This document shows positions 1-8,915 of a stretch of 64,000 nucleotides of DNA, one piece after another. The DNA is taken from assembly GCF_035918235.1 (NCBI RefSeq), contig NZ_CP109485.1:1798001-1862000 (forward strand), given 5' to 3'. Each line of letters starts with the position of its first letter. Positions within the stretch are counted from its first letter, which is position 1. Made by a program: the position numbers and the translations under genes. The DNA comes from Streptomyces sp. NBC_01445. Its GTDB lineage: Bacteria; Actinomycetota; Actinomycetes; Streptomycetales; Streptomycetaceae. Below the pieces are notes generated by a model. The model was not told the origin of the DNA. It did not search any database and saw nothing but the letters and a program-made list of their open reading frames with translations.

Positions 1-227
1 TGGTAGCCCAGGGCCGCGAATCCCTTGCCCGTCTCCGTCAGGCCCTGGCCTCCGAAGAGTCCGAAGACTTTCTGGGCCCCGTGTCCGGCCATCATCAGGC
101 CGAAGGTCAGCCTGATGAGCAGCAGACCGAAGTCGGCGGCGGTCACCATGGGCGCTGCGGTGGAAGCGGGCTGCGCCGCTCGTGCCGTGGAAGAGTCAGA
201 AGATTTCAGAACGCATTTGGGCAACAT
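1..227 (-). CDS. DoxX family membrane protein, N-terminal part (runs off window)
   Basis: Only the first 75 or so residues are inside the window; the gene continues beyond base 1. From residue 27 the reading MVTAADFGLLLIRLTFGLMM and the following HGAQKVFG are typical of the first membrane helix and loop of DoxX-type proteins, small four-helix membrane proteins often linked to redox or thiol stress. I chose the ATG at 227 because a GGAG lies seven bases upstream. The in-frame ATG at 149 matches the usual family start better but has no ribosome binding site, so a 26-residue N-terminal extension is possible. The neighbouring gene on the same strand upstream encodes a cysteine-rich regulator, which fits a redox context (inference). 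Confidence 0.75.
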   Translation of the reverse strand, partial: MLPKCVLKSSDSSTARAAQPASTAAPMVTAADFGLLLIRLTFGLMMAGHGAQKVFGLFGGQGLTETGKGFAALGY

Positions 228-409
228 GGCAATGCTCCGATGGAACGCCGGAACGGGCGTTTCCCCAGCTCGACGACACGTCGAGCACCGATGCCGGGTG
301 TGCCCCGCATGAGATCGCGGGCAATTCCCTGCCCATTCGGTCCTTTATCTCTGCGGGCAGAGTCGTGCATCGGATCGGTGGCCCGCGGGGGCGGGCGGCC
401 GGTGCCGTG

Positions 410-1162
410 TCAGTGATCCTGGGGCATCTGCTCATCACGATCGGTGTCGTTCGGGCACAGCCGTACGCAGCATTCGCCGGGCTCGGGGGTCAGGACGGCC
501 TTGACCCCGTTGACCTCGAGGCCGATGAGGTAGCCGCTGAGGAATGCCTGGTTCATGCCGCACACCAGGTCGGGGGCCTTCGTGGCAAGCGGTTGGAACG
601 GGCAGTTGCGCAGCCGAAGCCGGGTGGGGGCTTCCCGGACGGGTTCGTAGCCGTACTCCTCCAGCAGCCCCTCGCAGACGGTCAGCCCACGCTCGGGGCC
701 CAGGCGCCCTGGGCGGGTCTCCTCCCGTGCGGCTGCGCCCAGCTGACAGCCGCGCTGCCCCGCGGTCCGCATGGCCGCCTGCGCGGCGTTCTCGTCGGCC
801 TCCTCGGTCAGAACGGCGTCCAGGAGAAGGTCCGCCAGGAGTTCGTGACGCCGTTCTGGGATGGTCACGGTGATCTGCGCGTCGGTGGGCTCGTACACCT
901 TTGGCCGCCTGCCGACCTTGCGGATCCCGCCGGGCGTTTCGTAGCGAGCGCGCAGCAGGCCGGCGTCGACGAGCTTGTCGAGGTGGAAGGCGGCGAGCTT
1001 GCGGGAGATGCCCACGCTCGCGGCGGCCTCGTCGCGGGTGACGGCGTGGCCCGCACGGCGGATGAAGGTGAACATACGCCGTCGCGAGTCCTCGCTCAGG
1101 ACGCTGACGGAGTCGATGGCGCTGCCGGCCGCGTCGGCCGACGCTGTCTGGACGGAAGCCAC
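410..1162 (-). CDS. HTH regulator with C-terminal cysteine cluster (SufR-like)
   Basis: A 250-residue DNA-binding protein. Residues about 20-95 form a winged helix-turn-helix of the ArsR/SufR type (SEDSRRRMFTFIRRAG, then SVGISRKLAAFHLDKLVDAG). The C-terminal third carries five cysteines, at 186 (NCPF), 200 (VCGM), 231/232 (ECCVR) and 236. This arrangement recalls the Fe-S-sensing repressor SufR, although the spacing is its own. I infer a metal- or Fe-S-responsive repressor; the ligand cannot be read from sequence. The start is a GTG with no clear Shine-Dalgarno, so it may be leaderless or start slightly downstream. Its gene precedes the DoxX gene on the same strand by about 180 bases, suggesting a functional pair. 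No suf genes are in the window. Confidence 0.75.
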   Translation of the reverse strand: MASVQTASADAAGSAIDSVSVLSEDSRRRMFTFIRRAGHAVTRDEAAASVGISRKLAAFHLDKLVDAGLLRARYETPGGIRKVGRRPKVYEPTDAQITVTIPERRHELLADLLLDAVLTEEADENAAQAAMRTAGQRGCQLGAAAREETRPGRLGPERGLTVCEGLLEEYGYEPVREAPTRLRLRNCPFQPLATKAPDLVCGMNQAFLSGYLIGLEVNGVKAVLTPEPGECCVRLCPNDTDRDEQMPQDH

Positions 1163-1318
1163 AAGACCATGGTAATCCCCATCCGCGTAGGCCCAAGTGT
1201 TCCTTCTGTCTTGATGTCCTGCGTATCTTGCCGACTTCCCTCAATAAGACCAAGATTTATTGGTGAAACTAGGAGGTCCCGATGAATGCTGATTCACAGC
1301 TTCAGGCGAGGCGTCCGG

Positions 1319-1830
1319 TCATCGCCTCGCTGCTCGCGGGGCCGAGCTCATTGCCCGGACGTCGCCCTGTTCGTAGAGATCCTGTCCGGCGGCGAGCAGC
1401 ATCCGGGTGACCAGCCTGACGCCGAACTCGCGGCGGTGATCGTCGCTCTTGTGGGCGAGGCAGGCAAGGATGTGGCGGCTGTCGGCGTGGAACAGGTCGT
1501 GGGCTGCCCGCATGGCTTTCCGGTCCGCATGGCTTTCCGGTCCGCCGAAGCGGCGGGTCCCGGACTCGTCGATGACGCCTTCGGCGTGCCGGATCGCAGC
1601 CGTTCGGTGAACGTGCTGGTCAGCCGTCGGAGGACAGCAGTCGCGTCACGGCTGTGGGCGGGGAGGACGCGCAGCCACCAAGATTCGCCCTTTCGGATGA
1701 ACCGAACCACCAGGCGGCGACGTCCCCGTTCTCCTCAGCCGCGACCAGCAGCCGCCCCAGGTGGTTGATGGCCATCTGCTCGGCGACCTGCCAGGTGTCG
1801 CACCCCAGGTTGACCTGCCACCAGCGGGTA
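1319..1830 (-). pseudogene. Remnant of thiopeptide-type bacteriocin biosynthesis protein (SpaB_C-like)
   Basis: Three overlapping frames on the minus strand together spell the C-terminal domain of thiopeptide/lantibiotic dehydratase-type proteins. The first gives DTWQVAEQMAINHLGRLLVA and then AAWWF. After a one-base shift near 1708 comes FIRKGESWWLRVLPAH. After another shift comes MRAAHDLFHADSRHILACL followed by RLVTRMLLAAGQDLYEQGDV. No start codon or N-terminal half is present and the frames are broken, so this is a dead fragment. It begins exactly where the DUF1232 gene loses its homology, marking a recombination junction near 1830. The family adds or eliminates side chains in ribosomal peptide pathways; nothing else of such a cluster remains here. 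Confidence 0.7.
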
Positions 1831-2094
1831 TCCGGTTCGCGCCGCGACGTGCACGGCGCGCAGGGCCAGCAGCAGGAATCCGATGTCGTCGAGGTAGACG
1901 GGGTCCGGCAGCAGGTCGACCGGTGACACCGTGTAGATCACGGCGGCCCAGACCAGCGCCTTGTTGCGGAGCGGGATTCCCGCGTCGAGGAGCAGCCTCT
2001 TCGCCCGGATCACTCGCACCAGGAGAACTGCGGCGATGCCCATGGTGAGCAGCACGACGGCTGCGGCGAGGATGAGCCAGGCTTTGGTGTCCAT
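1735..2094 (-). CDS. DUF1232 (YkvA-like) membrane protein with chimeric C-terminus
   Basis: The ORF encodes 119 residues. Residues 1-30 form an N-terminal membrane helix (LILAAAVVLLTMGIAAVLL), followed by the hallmark of DUF1232 proteins, YTVSPVDLLPDPVYLDDIG at about residues 54-72, and LLLALRAV. After about residue 85 the family pattern stops. The remaining tail (YPLVAGQPGVRHLAG onward) is an out-of-frame reading of the bacteriocin-protein fragment annotated at 1319-1830. The gene therefore seems to have lost its natural 3' end in a rearrangement. Whether the protein is still made or works is uncertain. DUF1232 proteins have no settled function. Confidence 0.6.
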   Translation of the reverse strand: MDTKAWLILAAAVVLLTMGIAAVLLVRVIRAKRLLLDAGIPLRNKALVWAAVIYTVSPVDLLPDPVYLDDIGFLLLALRAVHVAARTGYPLVAGQPGVRHLAGRRADGHQPPGAAAGRG

Positions 2095-2164
2095 GCCTCA
2101 TCGTGTACCCGCTGAGCGGGGGGGGGAGCCAGGGCCGAAGGCCCTCTCCGATGCGGGGATGCCG

Positions 2165-3253
2165 TCAGAGCGCTGAGCGGCGCAGCGCGAGGAGCGCCTG
2201 GTCGTCCTGGGGCCGGCCGCCCGTGTGGCGCCGAACGTCACGGATCAGCATGTCGAGGACCTGCGCCGGTGTGGGGTGCTCGCCGGACCGGGCGCGGTGC
2301 CGGAGCAGAACGGGCAGGCGCGCCGCAGCGTCGTAGAAGGTGCCTTCGGCGTCCCGGGACTCGGTGACGCCGTCCGTGTAGCACAGGAGTGTCGCGCCGG
2401 GCGGGAACGGAAACGTGTCGACCGGTGCGTCCCAGCTGCCCAGCACCCCCATCCCCAGCGGAGGGACTTCCTGAGTCGGTTCGAGGACGGTGGCCGAGCC
2501 CTGTGCGTCGAGGAGCAGAGGCGGCGGATGGCCGCGGTTGACGATGCGTACGGAACTGAGATTCGCGGGGAACTCCGCGATCAGGGCGGTTGTGAATCCC
2601 TCCTCCTGTTCGAGGCCGCCTCGCCGCCCGCCCTCGCGCAGCAGTGCCTGCTCCAGCGAGCACACAAGCTGTGCGAGGTCCTCCGCCTCGTCCGCGGCGT
2701 ATCTGAACGCGCCGAGATCGGCGCAGACCGCGCTCACGGCGCCCAGGCCCTTGCCCCGTACGTCACCGACGAGGACGCGTGTGCCGTACGGGGTGTCCTG
2801 TACGACGTACAGATCGCCGCCGATCATGGCCTCGTCCTCGGCGGGCACGTACCGGGCGGCAATGTGCAGGTCGCCCAGGCGCGCCGGCGGTCTGGGCAGC
2901 ACGGCGCGCTGGGCGACGGCCGCGACGCGCTGAGCACGCCGGGTCCGGGCGTCCTGGCTCTTCAGCGTGCGGTTGATGAAGATGGCCAGCAGGGTCACGG
3001 CCAACAGGGTGAACTGGTTGGCCAGACCGCGATGCCAGCCGAAGGTGCCGTCCACCCAGGCCAGTCCCGCGTGGACGGCCATCGAGGCGAGGCCCACCCA
3101 GACGATGCCGGGCAGCGAAAGGAGCGGGGCGGCGGCGACGGGCGCCGCCATGATGAGCGGGGCCGACGTCACCTGGGTCGGGGTCGCCAGGTCGAGCACT
3201 ACGGCCAGCACGATCACGCCGGCGGGAATCCACTGGGCCTTGTTCTGCACCAC
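2165..3253 (-). CDS. Membrane-anchored PP2C/SpoIIE serine-threonine phosphatase
   Basis: 362 residues. The first 95 residues hold about four hydrophobic segments (for example VIVLAVVLDLA and FTLLAVTLLAIFINR). A short linker rich in Arg/Ala (residues 100-120) leads to a SpoIIE-type PP2C domain with its metal-binding signatures: GGDLYVVQDT, VGDVRGKGLGAV, then LCYTDGVTES and a final QDDQALLALR. The family dephosphorylates anti-anti-sigma factors in partner-switching pathways; the partner is not encoded nearby. The start is one of two adjacent GTG codons, with the G-rich Shine-Dalgarno almost touching it. A second protein of the same architecture lies at 53209-54300, so the window holds paralogues. 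Confidence 0.88.
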   Translation of the reverse strand: MVQNKAQWIPAGVIVLAVVLDLATPTQVTSAPLIMAAPVAAAPLLSLPGIVWVGLASMAVHAGLAWVDGTFGWHRGLANQFTLLAVTLLAIFINRTLKSQDARTRRAQRVAAVAQRAVLPRPPARLGDLHIAARYVPAEDEAMIGGDLYVVQDTPYGTRVLVGDVRGKGLGAVSAVCADLGAFRYAADEAEDLAQLVCSLEQALLREGGRRGGLEQEEGFTTALIAEFPANLSSVRIVNRGHPPPLLLDAQGSATVLEPTQEVPPLGMGVLGSWDAPVDTFPFPPGATLLCYTDGVTESRDAEGTFYDAAARLPVLLRHRARSGEHPTPAQVLDMLIRDVRRHTGGRPQDDQALLALRRSAL

Positions 3254-3389
3254 TCCCCCACGCTGGCGGCAGCCGGCGTGCGCCGCATCCCGACGGACAC
3301 AGCCGAGAACTCATGCGAGGAGAACGCCGGGGTGCGGGGCGGCCGCGCAGGCGGCGTCGAGCCGGATGCGATGGTTCGACCCTGCCGCC

Positions 3390-3760
3390 AGGGGGCTCCA
3401 GGATCGCCTGATCGCCGATCTCGGGGGCGCGGACGCGCAGCAGGTTCAGGGGCGGAATCCCCGTCATCGGGTGCGGGGATGATCGAGCGGCACCACCTGC
3501 ACGGTGAGGTGCGGCCGGTGGGCGGCCTCGGCCGGCACTTCCCGCTGCTCGTCCATCGCCTTGTGGTCACCGACCTTGGTGTGGAGCGCGGCGTGAACCT
3601 GGCGGAGGCGGACAGCGACAGCCTGCCGAAGTCGTCGATCGACGCAGAGCTCTGGAGCCCCGCGAGACCCCGGACGACGTGGTCGCCTCAACGTGGTCGC
3701 CTCTGCCGGCTTCCCCCTGGGAACCGTGCTCCAGGGCCTGCACTCGCATGATGAACGACT
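3390..3760 (-). pseudogene. Decayed DUF5753-type (Scr1/XRE) regulator C-terminus
   Basis: Minus-strand frames here read RQAVAVRLRQVHAA, then AEAAHRPHLTVQVVPLDHP, and after a frame change MTGIPPLNLLRVR. This resembles the VAVRLARQ...AERPHLTVQVVPF...G-F-LLRF order of DUF5753 domains found in Streptomyces XRE-family regulators. There is no intact ORF, no HTH and apparent internal deletions. The match is by eye and moderate; the alternative is chance similarity in high-GC DNA. It lies upstream of the phosphatase gene and next to integrase debris. Confidence 0.4.
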
Positions 3761-3840
3761 CGTTGAGCAGCTTGCCTCTCGCGCGCTGACACCCAGCAGG
3801 CAGGAGCGGAAGGTGCACATGACGCGCGACGGGAACGGCC

Positions 3841-4300
3841 AGCGCCGCACCGCTCCAGGTCTTCGGCCTTCCGCGCGAGACGCTCCGGCGGATCCGGCTG
3901 CTGGTCCGACCAGACACGGTACTGCTCAGGGACCGCGACCTGATCGCCCGCCGCCACGCCACCGCCGCCCGGCCCAAGCGAGGCGGCCGACTCCGCACCG
4001 TGCACTCGATCCGGGCACTGGTAGAACGTTTGGCCAGGGAAAATCCGAGTTGGGGCTACCGACGCCTGCACGGTGAACTGCTCGTGCTCGGGGTGAAGGT
4101 GGCAGCATCCACGGTCTGGGAAATTTTGAAAGAGGCCGGAATCGAGCCGGCACCCGAGCGCGCATCGAGCTCCTGGGCAGACTTCCTGCGCTCCCAGGCC
4201 GACGCGCTCCTGGCCGACTCCTGAACTCGATTATGGAGCGGTGGGTGCAGACCTGCAGGCGCGAGCTGCTGGACCGCACGTTGATCTGGAGCCGATGCCA
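3841..4300 (+). pseudogene. Integrase-core transposase remnant with internal deletion
   Basis: One frame reads continuously LPRETLRRIRLLVRPDTVLL and RDRDLIARRHA, then VHSIRALVERLARENPSWGY and TVWEILKEAGIEPAPER, ending FLRSQADALLADS with a stop at 4224. About ten bases later another frame gives NSIMERWVQTCRRELLDRTL, the C-terminal region of the same transposase family. The catalytic DDE core between them (about 120 residues in relatives) is missing, so the element cannot transpose. Two more scraps of the same family lie near 38.1-38.7 kb. The 3' end overlaps the end of the convergent DUF6817 gene. Confidence 0.8.
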
Positions 4301-4313
4301 TCTCCTTTACGCC

Positions 4314-4880
4314 CTACGCCAGTTGCTGCGGAGCCGCAGCAAGCACCGTGCGGCAGTCCGACCAAGCAGGGTGGCTCAGCAGGGGCCGGAATCGTGTGAA
4401 CAGAGCGAGGAGTTCGGCTCCCCACTTCTCGCGGAAGACGGAGTCAATCCGGGCAAGGTCGAGTTCGTTGGCGGCGGACAGCTCAGCGAAGTCCCGTCGA
4501 AGGTGCGGCTCCGGAGCGTGGAGACGTCCGGTGAACCGGTCCCGGAAGGCCCCCTCGGCATCCATGAGCGTCGGATACGTGGCCCTGCGGTCACACGACG
4601 CGTAGAGATACACAATGGCCTCAGCCTCGGCACCGATCACCTCTACAAGTTCGGCGCGGCGGTCCAGAGACAGCAAGGCAGTGGGGAAGCCGTCGGTGCC
4701 GTAGAAAGCGTGACACAGACCCGCGACCTGGAGGGCGGGACGGGCGCCCCATACAGCGAGTTGGCCGTGGACGCGCTGGAGGTGGGCGACGAGAGTGCCA
4801 CCTGGATGAGCGATGTCGGCAGCACCGAGCTTGCTCAGTAACACGATGGCCTGGTCGGCAGGGGCAGGAGAAGCAGGCAC
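4314..4880 (-). CDS. DUF6817 domain protein
   Basis: 188 residues starting at a GTG at 4880, preceded by AAGGA at a nine-base spacing. The body matches the conserved order of DUF6817: LGAADIAHPGGTLVAHLQRV, LAVWGARPALQVAGLCHAFY, GTDGFPTALLSLDRRAELVE, and YLYASCDR. The His/Asp pattern (HPGGTL..H, LCHA.YGTDGF) suggests an HD-like metal site, which is inference. The protein is soluble and no substrate is known. The last residues overlap the transposase scar at 3841-4300, so the natural C-terminus could have been altered. Confidence 0.75.
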   Translation of the reverse strand: MPASPAPADQAIVLLSKLGAADIAHPGGTLVAHLQRVHGQLAVWGARPALQVAGLCHAFYGTDGFPTALLSLDRRAELVEVIGAEAEAIVYLYASCDRRATYPTLMDAEGAFRDRFTGRLHAPEPHLRRDFAELSAANELDLARIDSVFREKWGAELLALFTRFRPLLSHPAWSDCRTVLAAAPQQLA

Positions 4881-5234
4881 AGGGCAGTGTCCTTCTGGCT
4901 CACGAGGTCGGCACCCGCCCGGGCCTTGGCCTGTGGTCCGGACCCGTGAAAGCACCGGACGGGTTGTCACCTGGGTCCTGCGCTTATCATCGTGGACCCC
5001 CATAACCCCGGTCAATCCTAGGGATTTCTGAGCAATACCCAAGCTGTAGCTCGGGGTTATGGCTTTGGAGGACCTGCGGGTCTTCGCGTCCGGTCGTGTG
5101 CTACCCGGGGGACGCTGGCCGTATTTCTCCGCCGTGCAGAACGTACGGGCTTCCCGAGCTCGACTCAGGCAATGAGACACCAACGCCCCGGAGTGATCGC
5201 TACGGTGGTCGTCTCGACGAGGAGGGGGTCTCTC

Positions 5235-5405
5235 GTGGCCGACTATGCCGCGCACGCGCACAAGGCTCAGGACCTGCTTGAAGCAGCTGAGAGAGGGGAG
5301 AAGGGGCGGCTCTCCGCCGAGACCCGCGTACGGATGGCCCAAGTTGAGGCGCTCCTTGCACTTGCCGCCGCGATAGACAAGCAGGAGAGCGCGGCATCCC
5401 GTTGA
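5235..5405 (+). CDS. Small conserved hypothetical protein
   Basis: 56 residues from a GTG at 5235, with GGAGGGGG at 5221-5228. The sequence is Ala/Glu/Lys-rich and probably all helical: ADYAAHAHKAQDLLEAAE, then TRVRMAQVEALLALAAAID. It resembles short conserved Streptomyces proteins of unknown role. No membrane segment or signal is visible. It stands alone between an oppositely oriented DUF6817 gene and an MDR reductase. Confidence 0.6.
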   Translation: MADYAAHAHKAQDLLEAAERGEKGRLSAETRVRMAQVEALLALAAAIDKQESAASR

Positions 5406-5598
5406 AGGACGGCCCTGTCACTCGTACAGCAGTGCCGTACCGCAACCCCAGCAACCGCCCCGGCCGGTATCGCCCTTAAGGGGCCTCGCCTCGTAGCCGC
5501 CGGTATGGCCGTCGTTGACCGTTCCATCCAGAGCTGCGGATCAGATGCTCCTTTGCACCTCCGCCGCAGGTCACCGCTATCCAACCAAATACCGCGAC

Positions 5599-6669
5599 CT
5601 ACTCGTCACCTTTGTCGCGGCCATCTTCGAAGACGAGGAGCGGTTTGGCGCCATGAGCGGGCGTTTCCGCGAACGAGACGGCTTCAGCGAAGCGTTCGAT
5701 CGGGAACGGCCGGCCTTGAGGGATGCTCAGCACTTCATCAGCGACGAGGCTGCGCACCTCGGACAGCGCGCGCAGCGCATCCGTAGGTGAGGCAGTGCCG
5801 AACCAGCGGTTCAGCCAGAAGCCACGGACCGCTTTGGTCTCGTAGATGACCGAGCGCGCCAGCAGCGGAATCGTGAGCGCCGCCGGGTCAGTCTGCCGAT
5901 GGGTGGAGAGCGCGCCGTAGATCACGACCTCTCCTCCCGGAGCCAATGCCTGGGACACCTGGGCACCTATTTCTCCCGCGACACAGTCGATGGCCTTGCG
6001 CACGCCAGCCGATCCTGCAATCTCGGCCACACGCTGCAACAGGTCCTCGTCCTCAGTACAAATGACCTCGTCGCCACCAAACGCCTTGATCTCCTCAACG
6101 GCATCGCGCCGCCGCACCACATTGATCGTGCGAATACCCAGATGTCTGGCCAGCTGAATGACGAGTCGGCCGACGGTGGAACCCGCCGCCGTCTGCAACA
6201 ACCACTCTCCCGGCTGTACGTCGAGTTCGCGGGTCACCAGGAGCAGTGCGGTCAACGGATTGACAGCGAGTTGACAGGCGCTGGAGTCGCTCAGACGATC
6301 GGGGACGGGCAGAAGCCTATGTATATCGGCAACAAGGTATTCCTGCCAGGTGCCGGCCACACGCGGCCCGGGTATCGCCGGGACAGCAACGGCCACCACA
6401 CGCTCGCCAATCTTCAGTCCCTCGGTATCCGGACCCAGGGCCTCAATACGGCCCACGCATTCCATGTGACCCCCGACGGTGGGAAACTCGGGGGAGAATC
6501 CGTAGCGACCACGCAACACATGCAGATCGCTGGCGTGAATCGGAGTCGCCTTCACACGGATCAACGCCTGGCCGGCTTCTGGCGTGGGAACAGGCCGGGA
6601 TTCCAGCCGAAGGACGTCGTTCGGCTCGCCAACCTTTCCGGCTACGAGTGCGCGCATGGATTGCGGCAT
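5599..6669 (-). CDS. MDR-family NAD(P)H oxidoreductase (2-enoyl reductase-like)
   Basis: 356 residues. The N-terminal GroES-like domain (MRALVAGKVGEPNDVLRL, NPL-type loop, PIHASDLHVLRGRYGFSPEF, GVGR/GERV region) and the Rossmann domain with AAGSTVGRLVIQLARHLGIR are typical of medium-chain dehydrogenases/reductases. The usual catalytic and structural zinc cysteines are absent. The pattern PTVGGHMECVGRIEALGPD plus ALLLVTRELDVQPGEWLLQT best fits the zinc-independent enoyl-reductase (MECR/quinone reductase) branch, which reduces 2-enoyl thioesters or enones with NAD(P)H. No pathway neighbours are visible. Confidence 0.85.
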   Translation of the reverse strand: MPQSMRALVAGKVGEPNDVLRLESRPVPTPEAGQALIRVKATPIHASDLHVLRGRYGFSPEFPTVGGHMECVGRIEALGPDTEGLKIGERVVAVAVPAIPGPRVAGTWQEYLVADIHRLLPVPDRLSDSSACQLAVNPLTALLLVTRELDVQPGEWLLQTAAGSTVGRLVIQLARHLGIRTINVVRRRDAVEEIKAFGGDEVICTEDEDLLQRVAEIAGSAGVRKAIDCVAGEIGAQVSQALAPGGEVVIYGALSTHRQTDPAALTIPLLARSVIYETKAVRGFWLNRWFGTASPTDALRALSEVRSLVADEVLSIPQGRPFPIERFAEAVSFAETPAHGAKPLLVFEDGRDKGDE

Positions 6670-7019
6670 GAGTGACCTTTTCTCTCAGCACCCGACGAAC
6701 TCGGCGGACGTTCTGGGCAGAAACGACGCAACCTCCGGCGGGCCTCGACGCCGTATGTTCAGCTCGCCTGGCCTGATCGATCGCCAGGTGTCACCCTCCA
6801 CTCCTCCCCAGCTTGCGCTCCTTCGCGAGCGCTGTCATGTCGTAAGCAGGCTTGCCCCCCGACGCGAGGCTCGCGACGCATAAGAGAGCTGCACCAACGC
6901 GCCGGGCCTTGTCACGGAGCCTCGGCCGCGCATGCGCGTGGTCCGCTCCGCGGCGCGCGAGCAACCAACCCGACGGTTCTCCGTTCAGCGCGGATATGAG
7001 GGCCGTGGGCAAACAGGGG
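6670..7019. other. Gene-free stretch
   Basis: About 350 bases upstream of the MDR reductase gene. No ORF with plausible codon use or a ribosome binding site is visible; it presumably holds the reductase promoter. No convincing repeat was seen. Confidence 0.4.
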
Positions 7020-7185
7020 GACTGGGAAAGTCGTACTGAGGCCAAGGTGCCTGTGTGCGCGGAGATCACGGAGCGGCTCGGTATCGCCAAGGGCGGTTTC
7101 TGTGTCCGGACTGTCTACGAGTTCCTCGCCGACGGCACAGCCCGGATGGCCCAGAGCGGATCGCTATCGCTGATCAACCAGCCAC
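7020..7185 (+). pseudogene. Remnant of a GntR-family regulator UTRA domain
   Basis: A short plus-strand reading, DWESRTEAKVPVCAEITERL then GIAKGGFCVRTVYEFLADGT, follows the pattern of UTRA effector domains (W...S...P...A..LG...G..V.RT.Y.FLADG.P). The HTH domain and the rest of the UTRA domain are missing and no proper start exists. I read it as a leftover C-terminal piece of a GntR/HutC-type regulator. Confidence 0.45.
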
Positions 7186-7452
7186 ACCGAGCACCAGAGC
7201 GCCCCGCTGCGGGAGGAGAGGGCTCCCCTATGCCCGACTGAACGTCAGCGGAGGCCGTCGGGCCGCCCTGGCAGGGGCTTGGCCGCCCCCATCCCGGCTT
7301 GCGACGACTCTTGTACAGCCACACCCTGTCCATGACGCCTCTTGTGTTCGCTCCGCTTTGGCCCAGTCACGTGATTCCGACGGCGTTGTCGAAGCTGCCC
7401 CTTGGGGAACACGTAGCTGCGCGACTCGACGATGGGAGGCGGTGACACACAG

Positions 7453-8700
7453 GTGGACGACGGTTCGCGTCGTTCGCAGCGGCAGCAGCCGGGTGGGCCC
7501 GGCTCGCGTCCCCGCTCCGGTCGCGGTGGGCGACGGCGGCGGTATGTCGTGCTGGGGAGCCGGCCCGCCCGCGGGGCGGCGGCACGTACGGCTGGGACGG
7601 CGGTGCGGCGCGCCGGGGACCACGACGGCGCGGCTGTGAACCGCGGGCTGCGCGTGGCGGCGGCGTACGCATGGCGGCTGCTGCTGCTCGGGGTGGCCGT
7701 GTACGCGGTTTTCACGATCCTGGGGCGATTGCAGCTGGTCGGTGTCGCGCTGTTCCTCGCGCTGGTCGTGACTTCGGTGCTGCGTCCGCTCGCTGATCTG
7801 CTGGCGCGGCGTCTACCGAGGGCCGCGGCAGTTGCGTTGAGCGTGGTCGGGAGCCTGATCGTCGTGCTGGGGCTGCTGGTGCTGGTCGGCGGACTGGTCG
7901 CGAAGGAATCGACACAGCTGGGGCAGGAATTCTCCGGGGGCGTCGGGCGGATCCAACGGTGGCTGGAGGGCGCACCCTTCCACGTGAACCACGCAGTGCT
8001 CTCGGATCTGCAGGGCAAGGTGTCCACCTTCGTCTCGCAGCACCGTTCAGAACTCATCAGCAGAGCGCTCAGCGGCGCCGGGCGGCTGGTGGAAGTCCTC
8101 ACCGCAGCTGCGCTTGCCCTGTTCTGTTCCTTCTTCTTCATGCATTCCGGGGACAAGTACTGGTACTGGTTCCAGGCTCTGTTGCCGGAGGGCGCTCGGG
8201 ACACCTGGGGCCGCGCGGGACGAACGGCGTGGCGCACCTTCGCCGGGTACACGCGGGGCATCATCATCGTGGCGGCATCCAACGCCCTACTGGTCGGGAT
8301 CGCCCTGTTCGCGCTGCGCGTGCCGCTGGCCCTGCCACTGATGCTGCTGGAGTTCTTCGCCGCCTTCATCCCGCTGGTGGGCTCCCCCATCGCACTGGCC
8401 GTGGCCACGGTCGTCGCCCTGGCCACGCGGGGCCCGGTCATCGCGATCGTGGTGCTCGCCCTGATCGTGGTCGTCGGCCAGATCGAAGGCCACGTATTGC
8501 ATCCACTTGTACTGGGCTGGGCAGTGCGGCTGCACCCCGTGGTGGTGGCTCTCTCCGTCATCACCGGCAGCATCCTGGCCGGAGTGGTCGGCGCAGTCGT
8601 GTCGGTTCCCATGGTGTCGGTCGCCTGGTCCGTGCTCAGCGAGCTCCGCATCCCGCGTACCCGGCCCGAGCCGGACCACCCCGGACGCTCGCCGGACTGA
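7453..8700 (+). CDS. AI-2E family transporter (YdiK/PerM-type membrane protein)
   Basis: 415 residues from a GTG at 7453 with GGAGGCGG about nine bases upstream; the in-frame ATG at 7432 lacks a ribosome binding site. After a basic, disordered N-terminus (about 55 residues, Arg/Gly-rich) come about eight hydrophobic segments. Typical family landmarks follow: LFLALVVTSVLRPLADLLARR near the start, the large central domain (LEGAPFHVNHAVLSDLQGKV), and near the end FFAAFIPLVGSPIALAVATV and QIEGHVLHPLVLGWAVRLHP. The family is a proposed efflux/exchange transporter; the substrate cannot be inferred here. Confidence 0.9.
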   Translation: MDDGSRRSQRQQPGGPGSRPRSGRGGRRRRYVVLGSRPARGAAARTAGTAVRRAGDHDGAAVNRGLRVAAAYAWRLLLLGVAVYAVFTILGRLQLVGVALFLALVVTSVLRPLADLLARRLPRAAAVALSVVGSLIVVLGLLVLVGGLVAKESTQLGQEFSGGVGRIQRWLEGAPFHVNHAVLSDLQGKVSTFVSQHRSELISRALSGAGRLVEVLTAAALALFCSFFFMHSGDKYWYWFQALLPEGARDTWGRAGRTAWRTFAGYTRGIIIVAASNALLVGIALFALRVPLALPLMLLEFFAAFIPLVGSPIALAVATVVALATRGPVIAIVVLALIVVVGQIEGHVLHPLVLGWAVRLHPVVVALSVITGSILAGVVGAVVSVPMVSVAWSVLSELRIPRTRPEPDHPGRSPD

Positions 8701-8915
8701 CACGCTGAGGGCCGAAGGGCCCAGGGTTTGCCGGGCGCCAACTGCAGGTCGGCCCAGCCTTGGCGCGCCCTCCGCCTGCCCGCTCGCCCGCCGACGAGAT
8801 CAAGCCGGCAGGGCCGCCGCTCCCCGCGCACACCACGGCAGATGGGCTTGATCAAGTGAGGCGGCGCAGGCCGGCCCGCTGGAGGTGAAGTCGCCCCGAA
8901 CGCAGCTCGCGAAGG

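Noticed and set aside
182..1285. Long plus-strand ORF of 367 codons
   Set aside because: It is the antisense shadow of the HTH regulator (410-1162); codon use is typical of high-GC antisense frames and no family is recognisable.
7245..8855. Minus-strand ORF of 536 codons
   Set aside because: Antisense to the AI-2E transporter, very rich in Ser/Arg/Thr with no domain pattern.
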